Source: Eleginops maclovinus
Lineage: Eukaryota > Chordata > Actinopteri > Perciformes > Eleginopidae
Assembly: GCF_036324505.1 (NCBI RefSeq)
Contig: NC_086350.1
Coordinates: forward strand, 24,437,257 to 24,501,256
Reading direction: 5' to 3'
DNA: 64,000 bases
Shown here: one piece after another, positions 25,853-35,114 of the stretch
Layout: each line of letters opens with the position of its first letter
Numbering within the stretch: the stretch's first letter is position 1
Translations under genes and position numbers: made by a program
The notes under the pieces: generated by a model
Told to the model about the DNA's origin: nothing
Database searches by the model: none
Seen by the model: the letters and a program-made list of their open reading frames with translations, nothing else

Positions 25853-26759
25853 TGCATCCCGTTCCTCTGTTACACTTTCCGGACTGCCTGTTGTATCATT
25901 TAGAAATAGTTAATAAGACAAAATAGCAAAACTTAATTTCGAATGTGCCCAAAAATCAAGATTTTAAGAAGGTTTTTAAAATCCCACAGTGATTTTTCTC
26001 TCTTTTTGACATCCATATTTTAATGAGAAATGACATCATATATATAACTGGTGGTGTAAATCATCTCACAATATTTCATATTTTAGCTGCCACAGGTGAC
26101 ACAAAACTCGCTCTATAAACTATATAAACATGCAGTTGTTTTATGAGCACCTTTTTCCCCCTATGGGAATCATAAAGATTTATCTTATCTTAAATTTAAC
26201 AAAAACACAAAAAAAAGAAAGATATGTTTTCATTTTTTGGCTATTTTTAAGTCTGTTTAAGGTCTTTTCTATCTTAAATGCATAGCATTTCTTGTAGAAT
26301 GGAATCGTGTTTGAATAATATTTAAGGACATTGCTTTGAGCAATAAGGCTATAATAGGCAGAATGAAACATTAAAACAATGTGTCAATTGGGAAAGTAGC
26401 CTGAATATAACATTGACGACTAACAGTCTTAAATTCACTTGAGTGTAATAATCTAACTTCATCTTATTAATAAAACAAACAAAAAAATCCCCATTTTACA
26501 ACCATATTCATCCATACGTACTCTATTAAAAGGAAACAAAACTACTCTTAGTTTAAATCCTTTCATCCAGCGCACCCCTCCCCTCATCTGACAGATTGAT
26601 TACTGTTACAGAAGTAAAGCAGCGAGTGTGTTTCATCCTACAGTCTGTCATCTTCTCTAATAATTACATTGTGGTTTGGCCTGCATCACCACACATCTCT
26701 GGCAATAAGAGCAGTGCTTTAATCCATATTTAAAAGGAAATACACAGTATAAGTCCATA

Positions 26760-27132
26760 TGGGGTTATTATAAGATACTGCGGGGGGTTTAAAAGCTGTA
26801 GCATTTACCAGTCACTTAAAACATACAGGATGTTACCTGGAATCAATGGAAAAAGCTAAATTAGAAATGTGAATCATGTTAGAGGCTACTGTTGAGGGAT
26901 TTAAAAAGCTCTTTTTCAAAATTCACCAAACACATATGAGATGTAACCGGGAATCGATAGAAAAAATATATATATTCAAAACATATTATAGGCCACTGTG
27001 GGGGATTTTTAAATATTTGAGGTATCTGGAAAAAGGCTACTACTGGGGATTTTAAGAATTTTAGGGTCTTTTCAAAATCACCAGCACCAACAGACATCTA
27101 AAACATATAAGACGTAACCTGTAGTCAATTGA

Positions 27133-27184
<52 letters not shown>

Positions 27185-27300
27185 CAAAAACATATTATAG
27201 GCTACTGCTGGGGCGTTTATAGAAGTTTAAGGTCTTTAAAAAAAAAAGATGCCACGCAAACAGACACCAAATACATATAAAATGTAAACAGGTGTATAAA
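26760..27300. repeat. Diverged AT-rich tandem repeat with embedded (AT)n
   Basis: The motif ATTATAGGC(C/T)ACTG followed by GGGG and a T/A-rich segment recurs in recognisable form near 26765, 26880, 26990 and 27195. It is linked to a second motif, ACATATAA(G/A)A(C/T)GTAA or variants. A pure (AT)n run of 44 bp lies at 27136-27179. Unit length varies between about 100 and 200 nt. Confidence 0.7.
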
Positions 27301-28068
27301 TAAACAAGCTCAGAAATCTAAATTATATTTCAGAATGGCAATAAATGATCCAAATAGCTAAGTCTACAAACTGTACATGTTATACATTACACATTAAAGA
27401 TGAAAAAGGTGGAGAAAAACTCAGATTAGGCTTATCAAATGATTTATATATCTTTCATATTTTTTCTTATAGAGGAAGAGGTCAGTCAGTGATTCATTTG
27501 GGAGCAAATCCAGCAGCATCCTGTCTGATCGTGTTCTCATTGAGCTTATAATGTGCTCGGTCCTTTTGGTAAACACTGGCTGTGTGCACGTTATCAGCCT
27601 GTGGCCTGTTCCTGTGACTGGGGCCTGCCTCTGCTGGGAAAAGAGAAAAACCCCGCCGATGCAACAAGTCTCCCATTCACTCCCAGCTTTGTTAAGCTTC
27701 CTCCCTGCGCTGCTGAGAACATGTTTTCATCTGTTTCCCGTTACGTGTCGGTCAAACCAGTAACCTAACTGATGGAGAAAAACCTCACAGCATTCATTTA
27801 GGAGAAAAATAAGGTTTTTGGTGTCGGGAAAAGGGGATAAACTGGAGTTAAAGCGACAACCCCTCGCTCTGAAGCTCACACGATAACGCATTAATAAGCT
27901 TGTTAGACTTGTTTAACATCTATTAGAAGGTAAAGCGTGTCGATTTCGGTTAAATTATTTGAATTTCAGCTTCAGTGATCACTTCAGGGTTTAAGAAACA
28001 AGCGAAACGTCCGAGGGATTTCCGACCGACGCGCAGGCTGAAGGGGGGACTCCTCCTAGGGAACTTAC

Positions 28069-28460
28069 CTCGATTCATACGCCGCTTTATGGATTAATTC
28101 CCACACTTTCTCACGGATTGGAGTCGCAAGAGCATCGGGAAGCCCTCTGCAAACTCCAGAGTGTCCTCACGGTTTTGGTTTGATGAATAATCGGGCGCGC
28201 TGAGTGCGTAAAATGCGCAGCGTCTCTCCAAGGATGCGAAATATGCGCGGAATGGGAGCAGGAATGAAATGAACGCAGTGGACTGAGTTGAACGGGGCGG
28301 GGTGAGAGGGGCTGGCGTCACCCTCCCTGGATGGATGAAATAGAGTGAGTGAGAGATGGGAGGATGGGTGGAGAAAAAAAAAAGAAAAAGAAAGAGAGCG
28401 AGGGGGAAGGGGAAGGGGCCGGACTGTATGGGCTGCGTTCAACAACAAAAGAAAAGAGTG
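28069..28460 (-). promoter_or_regulatory. tead1: Putative tead1 promoter and non-coding first exon
   Basis: The minus strand has a perfect vertebrate donor, GAG|GTAAGT, with the exon ending at 28069. Upstream of it (higher coordinates, to about 28.4 kb) is the most CpG-dense stretch in the window, with GCGC words and a GC box (GGGGCGGGG, about 28294-28302), but no clear TATA box. Two GGAATG words (28249-28254 and 28261-28266) match the TEAD/M-CAT core in reverse. TEAD1 genes are known to have non-coding first exons far upstream of the coding start, which fits the 13-kb distance here. Exact transcription start is not visible. Confidence 0.5.
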
Positions 28461-28650
28461 GAGCGCCCAAACTCTATTCAAAGGAGGAGGAGAATGGGTT
28501 GAGATAAAAAAATGTAAAAAAACAAGGTCTGCTGTGCATGGTCGAGCAGCTGACAACGAATCAAACAGGCTGTACTGAAAAATACAGTCACCAGATCTTT
28601 GTGAGAGTTACATTTCGAACTTTGTATTGCAGACACATACAATTCAGGAC

Positions 28651-29235
28651 AAAGTCAGTCCTACAAATTACGCAAAAAAAAAATAAAGTTAGATATTTTT
28701 TTGTAAAACATTAATTTAAACCTAAACCTTTTGTTCCTAAGATTAAAGGTTTAATTAATAAGCAATGAAATGGACACTTGCTCAGTTCCATTAGCCTTAA
28801 TTGGTATTACAAAAGCTAATCATAGTTATCTTTTTTTTAAAGTACAAAGTTAGTCCTAAAAATTAAGATAAACTAGAAAAAGTCAGATTTTTTTTAAGGT
28901 TAAAAATCCATTTAAACACGCAACACTGTATTTTTTAAACACATGTTCTTAAGATTAAGACATTTAATTAATATGCAATATAACAGACACGTTGGCCTTA
29001 ATTGGTAGGACCAGCTAATGGAAGTTAAATATTGATTTTTGAAAAAGTAAAGTACTAAGATAGTCCTAAAAATTACACAAGACTAAAAAAGTTAGATTTC
29101 TATGAAGTAAAACATCATCATAAACACAAATGCAAGACCATATGACAATTAACGGAAGAAAAACATATGTTCTCCTTAAGATTAAAGGGACTTCATTAGC
29201 AATGAAAGGGACACTTCACCTGGCATGACCAGCAG
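28651..29235. repeat. Three-unit tandem repeat of about 200 bp, upstream of the tead1 promoter
   Basis: Units begin with AAAGTCAGTCCTACAAATTA (28651), AAAGTTAGTCCTAAAAATTA (28846) and AAGATAGTCCTAAAAATTAC (29057). Each unit also carries CTTAAGATTAA or a variant, a T(T/A)AATTAAT-like element where present, GCAAT(G/A) and a GACAC word. Units 1 and 2 also share CCTTAATTGGTA. The array begins a few hundred bp upstream of the putative tead1 start. Confidence 0.75.
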
Positions 29236-30554
29236 CCACTGGCTGATAAGCTAAGCAGCTAATGTTAGCTAATTCAATATAGCTATTGTTGCATAACTGA
29301 CAAATTGAATATGTCATCTGCCACTGTCATAACAGCTTGGTCACAGCAGCATCTGTTCAGTAAAAATGTAATGTCTCACCTTAAACTCAACATTTAGCTC
29401 AATTGAGAAGTTACTCGTTTGGATTTGTATATTTCTGAAAGAAAACCCACATTTGAAAATATGTTCTAGCTAGTGCTTCCGGGCCGTAAGAGCAAAGTTA
29501 TTGGAAGCTCAAAAAGCCCATTTAAGCTAATGTTAGCATAAGAATAGCTAATTGTTGTTTTTAGTTAGCTACAGTGTTAGGCTAGCAGTAGGAATATGCG
29601 CAAGAATAACATAAACTTCCTCTAGTATTTTTATTTAATCATTGCGTTAATATTATATCTCTAGCTAAACCCTTACTGTTCTAACTTTAAATGAACAAGC
29701 AGTGGAATTAAACATATTTTCTGTGGCCCCCTGGACTGCCTTGAAGACCCCAGGGGCTTATGAGGACCCTGCTTTTAAAAGCCACTGCCCTAACCAGAAA
29801 ATCTTTGTATCTCTCTCAGATCTCTGAATGCAGCAGGCAGCTGTCTCAGCCTCATAAAGGAGTTGTTGTTTACTACTAAGCTCTGCCTTTCTCAGGTTAC
29901 AACCCCTCAGGCACTGCTGGACTGTCATCTCCCCAGAGGGAGGGGCTGTGACATAAAACAAACATAGATATGCCGGGGTCACTGCCTGGAACACCTACTG
30001 CAACCAGACACTACAACCAGGCAAACTAACAGACTAGCATTCCACATGGCAGCGTGTCATGGGTTTGTGTGTGTGAGTAAAATTCTTACTGATGCATACA
30101 AACACACCCCCACACAGCTGACTCACATGTGGACTGGACAAAGTGTGATTCATCTTCGTGGAGGCATGTGTGTTTCATTCTCAGACTCAGTGCAAACACA
30201 GAGCAGGCTCGTAAAACATTTAGCAGTGACCTTAAGGTCAACAGTCTGACCTCGAATCTGACCTCACCTGGTTTACTGATGTTTTATTAATGCTGTCCAT
30301 GCCTGGGATTCTATATCTCCTCTATGGAGGGCCAAGCAATTGAAAAGAAGGGATGGAAATACATTTATTATTTAGAAATGTATGAAGTCAACATTAGCTA
30401 GCTGAGATTTATGCATCCCTGGTTTATGGGTCATAAAAAACATCAAAATCACTACTTGCCGGAATACTACAGCCATATAACCAAAATAGGTTTGACTGCA
30501 TATCCTGTGAAACTCTTTGGAGGTGCTAAAAATACTTTTTTTTTGGAGGGACAC
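29236..30554. other. Intergenic spacer between tead1 promoter array and the copia element
   Basis: No gene recognised. Contains GCTAATGTTAGC-type palindromic words (29255-29270, 29525-29585) and, near 29725-29790, a piece resembling a hAT terminus, with CCCC and GGGG words and CCACTGCC. Confidence 0.5.
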
Positions 30555-30801
30555 TGTTGAATGGTGCTCTCAATTATTGTTTATTTTGTTTCCATAAATG
30601 ATGGGCATACTTAATTTGTGATTTTCTTTGTGATTCACACTGACAAGCCACCTGTGTGGTGGGCGTGGTTAATAAAGGGCCTTCCTGCACGCAGCTGCGC
30701 TGAGTTGCAGAGAGTCTCTCGTCTTTTTCTTTGTCCTCCACGTTCGGTGCACCCCACAGTTGAGTTTCACAACGAGTAGCCGCTGTAACGGGCCGCTAAC
30801 A
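30555..30801 (+). repeat. 5' LTR of the copia element (247 bp)
   Basis: Near-identical to the 3' LTR apart from a missing 24-nt block after GAGTTGCAGA, about 5 nt missing near the right end, a changed stretch near position 14 of the LTR, and one C/T difference in the GCAYGCAG word. It contains AATAAA (about 30670), the likely polyadenylation signal. Confidence 0.93.
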
Positions 30802-30815
30802 GGTTATGGGCCCAG
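30802..30815 (+). other. Primer-binding site matching the anticodon arm of initiator tRNA-Met
   Basis: The 14 bases immediately after the 5' LTR, GGTTATGGGCCCAG, are the exact reverse complement of the anticodon stem-loop of vertebrate initiator tRNA-Met (CTGGGCCCATAACC). They do not match a tRNA 3' end. Drosophila copia is known to prime from such an internal half-tRNA fragment. Confidence 0.8.
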
Positions 30816-30842
30816 AGAAACTAAGAAACAAGTTTTAGCACC

Positions 30843-31740
30843 ATGAGCGGACGAGCTGCCGATGGAAGTAGCCGCCACGCTGGGCGCAGCTCCTGTTTGA
30901 TGGAGACGAAAATAACTATGAGTTATGGGAGGCGACATTTTTGGGCCACCTTCGTTTGGAAGGCTTAAAATAAACAATTCTAACAGAGCCCACTGCCGAC
31001 GACGCGGATGAGCTGCTGGAAGATACCAGAAAGAATGAGGAAGCCTATGCAGAACTCATTCAGTTTCTGGACGATAAAAGTTTGTCGGTGGTGATGCGGG
31101 AGGCTGCCGATGACGGGCGGAAAGCCCTACGAATTTTAAGAGACTATTATCAAGGTAAAGGAAAGCCACGCATAATAAGCCTCTATACAGAACTGACTTC
31201 ACTTCAGAAGTCAGAAAGTGAAAGTGTGACGGAGTACGTGATCCGGGCAGAGACCGCAATCACAGCGCTAGGAAATGCCTGTGAGACATTAAGTGACGGA
31301 CTTTTGGTAGCGATCCATGTTACACAACAAGATGAGACAATATCTTTTGCTGAGTATAAAACAAAGCTACGCAGCTACGAGGACACGGAGAAGATGCGCG
31401 CTGCAGCGACAGATGACAACGTGATGAACGTGCGGCAGCAGAGAGCGAGACCCGCCGGGACAGGTGACCGGGGAGCCGAGAGGGCCGCAACGGACGCGGT
31501 GTGCTTCAGATGCGGCATGAAGGGACACCTGGCCAGAGCCTGCCAGCGTAAACTCTGGTGTAGTCACTGCAAGAGCAACACACACCGGGACACAACCTGC
31601 AGACGGAGGGACCGAGACGCCGCACGAAAGGTATCCGGGCAGACTGCTGACCAGGACAAGGAGTACGTCTTCCGGGTGAGCGAAGGAGCAGCAGGAGTGG
31701 ACGTGAGGGGCCTGATGGTCGACTGTGGGGCAGGCCAAAA
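30843..31740 (+). pseudogene. copia gag and protease region, broken
   Basis: An ATG at 30843 begins in one frame, but the gag-like sequence (YELWEATFLGHLRLEGLK) continues from about 30893 in another, so a frameshift lies between. A TAA stop follows at 30971-30973. The frame then runs open to the zinc knuckle [14 protein letters not shown] (from about 31501) and a second Cys/His group, and the protease motif MVDCGA (about 31715). Around 31310 the sequence passes abruptly from LSDGLLVA to IHVTQQ, which may mark an in-frame deletion. Gag forms the particle; the protease would cut the polyprotein. Not functional as it stands. Confidence 0.85.
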
Positions 31741-33414
31741 CGCATTGCGTGGAGCTGGCGGACGGGACGCGGTGCAAGGGCGTCGCAGAGCGCCGAGGCG
31801 ATTCAGAAGTCTGTCTGATCGACAGCAAAGGAAGACGCCTGAACGCAACGCTGAGGCAGGCGCTGTATATCCCATCCTACACACAAGACATTCTATCCGT
31901 GAAAGCAGCTACTGCCAGCGGAGCAACGGTGATCTTCAAGAAGGGGAAGGACGTTCTGATCCACAAAGACGGTACCAAATTCCACATTCACGTACACGAT
32001 AGACTATATTATTTGCACACAGTAAACAATGATGACAATGAATGTGATGATCAATGCAAGGGATGTCATGATATGCAGACATGGCATGAGATACTGGGAC
32101 ACTGTAACTACAATGACATTCAGAAGTTACAAGATCGTGGACGGTATGAAAATTAAGGGTTCAACGAACAAACCTTTACATTGTGAAGTGTGCACTCAGG
32201 GCAAGTTTTACCAAACTAGAAACAGAGACCCTGATGTGAGGGCGAAAGCCCCTCTAGAGCTATTACACACAGACTTGGCAGGACCAATCCACCCAGAGTC
32301 GAGCGAAGGGTACAGATATGCACTTTCATTTACTGATGATGTTTCCAGTACAGTGTTTGTGTATTTCTTGAAAAATAAAAGTGACACAGTACAAGCTACA
32401 GAGAAGTTTCTAGCTGATACAGCCCCATATGGCAAAGTGAAATGCTTCAGATCTGATAATGGTACTGAATTCACAGGGAAAGCATACCAGACCTTACTCA
32501 TTAAAAATGCAATCAGACATCAAACATCAGCACCTTACTCTCCTCACCAAAATGGGACTGCTGAGCGCAATTGGCGCACACTTTTTGACATGGCAAGGTG
32601 CATGCTAATTGAAAGTGGTTTGCCAAAACAACTGTGGACCTATGCAGTCCAGACTGTGGCTGTGGTTCGGAACAGGTGTTTTAACAAACGCACAGGGCAG
32701 ACACCAATCCAGATGTTGACAGGAAGACGGCCCAACTTGTCTAGAATGCAAAGGTTTGGAACCGAATGTTTTGCTTATAAAAAAGACAAGAGAAAACTTG
32801 ATCCAAGGTGTGAAAAGTGTGTTTTTATCGGGTACGACAAAAACAGTCCTGCATACATTGTTTACTTTCCTGTCAGTAAGAAAGTGCAGAAGCACAGACT
32901 GGTAAAGTTTGTGGCTAAATCAGGTGTTGAACGACAGACACAGACTGATTTTGCACCTGAGAATGATGACTTCATCCAGCACAGGTCCAGAAGTCCAGAT
33001 CATCATGTTAAAGTGGAACAGAGACCTGAAGTCAGCCACCACCAACCACAGACAGTTGAGGTCAAGTGTGAGCCTGAGTGCAGCCGTTACCCTTCCAGAG
33101 AGAGGAGGAGACCAGACAGATACACAGATTGCGGTGTTTCTAAATATGTGTCTGAGGAGGAGACTGATCAAGTCCAGAGTAACATTGATTATTGTTATCG
33201 TGTGATGTGTAACATACCTGTGTCATTTACAGAAGCTGTAACCTCAGATAAATCAAGAGAGTGGGTCAAAGCAATGGATGAAGAAATGCATTCACTTAGG
33301 GAGAACAGCACATTTACCCTGACCAACTTGCCTGAGGGTAAGAAAGCAGTGGGGGGTAGATGGGTGTATGCTATTAAAACCAATGTTGATGGATCTGAAA
33401 AATACAAGGCCTGA
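31725..33414 (+). pseudogene. copia integrase region, broken
   Basis: Continues in a second frame from about 31725 with the HHCC zinc-binding start (TWHEILGHCN). It then shifts into a third frame near 32140, before the CEVC half of the zinc site. The catalytic core keeps the D,D(35)E pattern: LHTDLAGP, FRSDNGTEFTG and NGTAERNWRT. The frame ends at TGA 33412-33414, shortly after the start of the reverse transcriptase part. Integrase joins element cDNA to the host genome. Confidence 0.88.
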
Positions 33415-34260
33415 TATGTTGCTAAGGGGTACAGTCAAAAGATGGGTGTGGATTATGGGGAGACATTTACATCTACAGCTAACATGACTAGTGTAAGAGT
33501 TTTGATGCAGAAGGCAGCACAAGAAAATTTGATCTTACACCAAATGGATGTGAAGACTGCCTATTTAAATGCACCCATAGACTGTGAGATTTACATGGAA
33601 CAGCCAGAAGGGTACAAAGTGAAATCTCACACAGACAGAGAGTTGGTGTGCAAGCTAGAGAGGTCATTATATGGGCTGAAACAATCAGGCAGGAATTGGA
33701 ATAAGTTGTTACACGAGTATCTGACACAAAACAAGTTTCTACAAAACCAAGCTGATCACTGTGTTTACACACAAGAAAGAGAACATGAGAAGGTGATCAT
33801 GGTAATTTGGGTCGATGACTTAATAATTGCTGCAAGTGATGAAAATGCTATGAAGGTTACAAAGGACATGCTTACAGCAAGGTTTAAAATGAAAGATTTA
33901 GGCAAACTAACACATTTTCTTGGTATTGATTTTGCACAGGGCAACAACTGTGTAACAATGTCTCAAGAAAAATATGTTGGGAAAATCCTTGAAAGGTTTA
34001 ACATGCATGATTGCAAACCTAGATCAACACCTTGTGAGCAAAAACTGAACTACACAGATGCTGCATTGATGGGTGACGTTTCAAGATACAGAGAAGCAGT
34101 AGGTAGTCTGATTTATTTGACTGTTTGCACAAGACCTGATTTGAGTTTTATTGTGAGCAAACTGTCACAGTACTGTAATGAACCTACTGATCAGCATTTC
34201 GGTACAGTTAAACACGTGCTGAGGTATCTAAAAGGCACAAGTGATAAGAAGTTGTTATAG
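33415..34260 (+). pseudogene. copia reverse transcriptase region
   Basis: Same frame as the preceding piece beyond the TGA at 33412. It has VAKGYSQKMGVDYGETF, the motif MDVKTAYLNAP with the first catalytic Asp, SLYGLKQSGRNW, and the polymerase box WVDDLIIAA with two Asp. It ends by frameshift near 34250 after KHVLRYLKGTSD. Confidence 0.9.
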
Positions 34261-34751
34261 AAAGTGTGATGAAAACCTGGGTATACATGCGTACATTGAC
34301 GCAAACTGGGCTGGTGATGTAAATGATCGACGAAGTACGAGTGGGTATTGTGTAAGCCTGACTAAGGGTGCCACTTTGGTGTCGTGGAAGACGAAAAAAC
34401 AGCCCACTGTAGCATTGTCTACGTGTGAGGCGGAGTATATTCCTCTGGCTGTAACCATCCAAGAGTGTCTGTACCTCACACAACTTTTAGATGGTATTGA
34501 TGGACATGTATATGTATTACCCACGGTGTACGAGGACAACCAAGGCACAATAGCTTTAGCTAAGAACCCAGTCAGTAGGCAGCGATGTAAACGTGGACAT
34601 TAAGTACCACTTCATACGGTCCACTGTGACTGATGGTAAAGTATTATTGGAATATTGTCCAACTGACCAGATGGTTGCAGATCTGATGACCAAGCCTGCA
34701 ACAAAATATAAGTTGGCTAAATTTGCCAGATTTATGTTTGGGGATAACTGA
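34241..34751 (+). pseudogene. copia RNase H region, broken
   Basis: Begins in a new frame with IHAYIDANWAGDVNDRRSTS, followed by STCEAEY and EDNQGTIALAKNPV, the three acidic blocks typical of copia RNase H. Another frameshift near 34585 leads into DIKYHFIR, EYCPTDQMVADLMTKP and the final stop at 34749-34751. Confidence 0.88.
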
Positions 34752-34823
34752 AAAAAAAATCTGGAGATGTGATGTTTTTCTGACTGGTTGTAAAGGTAAT
34801 GTTTTGATTTGTTTGTAATAATG

Positions 34824-34839
34824 TGAGAGCAAGAGGGGG
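34824..34839 (+). other. Polypurine tract of the copia element
   Basis: GAGAGCAAGAGGGGG immediately precedes the 3' LTR, the expected place for the plus-strand DNA primer. Confidence 0.85.
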
Positions 34840-35114
34840 TGTTGAATGGTGCTAAAACTATTGTTTATTTTGTTTCCATAAATGATGGGCATACTTAATT
34901 TGTGATTTTCTTTGTGATTCACACTGACAAGCCACCTGTGTGGTGGGCGTGGTTAATAAAGGGCCTTCCTGCATGCAGCTGCGCTGAGTTGCAGAGTGAG
35001 TGCCATGAGAAGCAGCAGAGAGTCTCTCGTCTTTTTCTTTGTCCTCCACGTTCGGTGCACCCCACAGTTGAGTTTCACAACGAGTAGCCGCTGTAACGGG
35101 CTGCTCTGCTAACA
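34840..35114 (+). repeat. 3' LTR of the copia element (275 bp)
   Basis: Longer than the 5' LTR by 28 nt. The main extra block of 24 nt lies between short GCAGA direct repeats, so the 5' LTR version could be a deletion between them. AATAAA lies near 34955. Confidence 0.93.

Larger units (their letters stand above)
30555..35114 (+). mobile_element. Ty1/copia LTR retrotransposon, full length but with broken frames
   Basis: LTRs at both ends (30555-30801 and 34840-35114) begin TGTTGA and end TAACA. Between them, in order, are a primer-binding site, gag with a CCHC zinc knuckle, a protease DCGA motif, integrase, reverse transcriptase with WVDD and RNase H. Integrase before reverse transcriptase is the Ty1/copia order. 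The PPT GAGAGCAAGAGGGGG lies directly before the 3' LTR. Coding frames are interrupted by at least two stop codons and about five frameshifts. No matching 5-bp target duplication is seen: GACAC on the left and AGTAA on the right. It is inserted in the tead1-parva intergenic region. Confidence 0.93.

Noticed and set aside
28345..28578. Small plus-strand gene starting at 28345
   Set aside because: Purine-rich low-complexity frame inside the CpG-rich promoter area with no recognised domain. The opposite strand has the consensus donor of tead1.
31367..31884. Antisense frames of 100-150 residues opposite copia gag
   Set aside because: They are shadows on the reverse strand of GC-rich gag sequence; the sense strand has recognisable gag and zinc-knuckle motifs.
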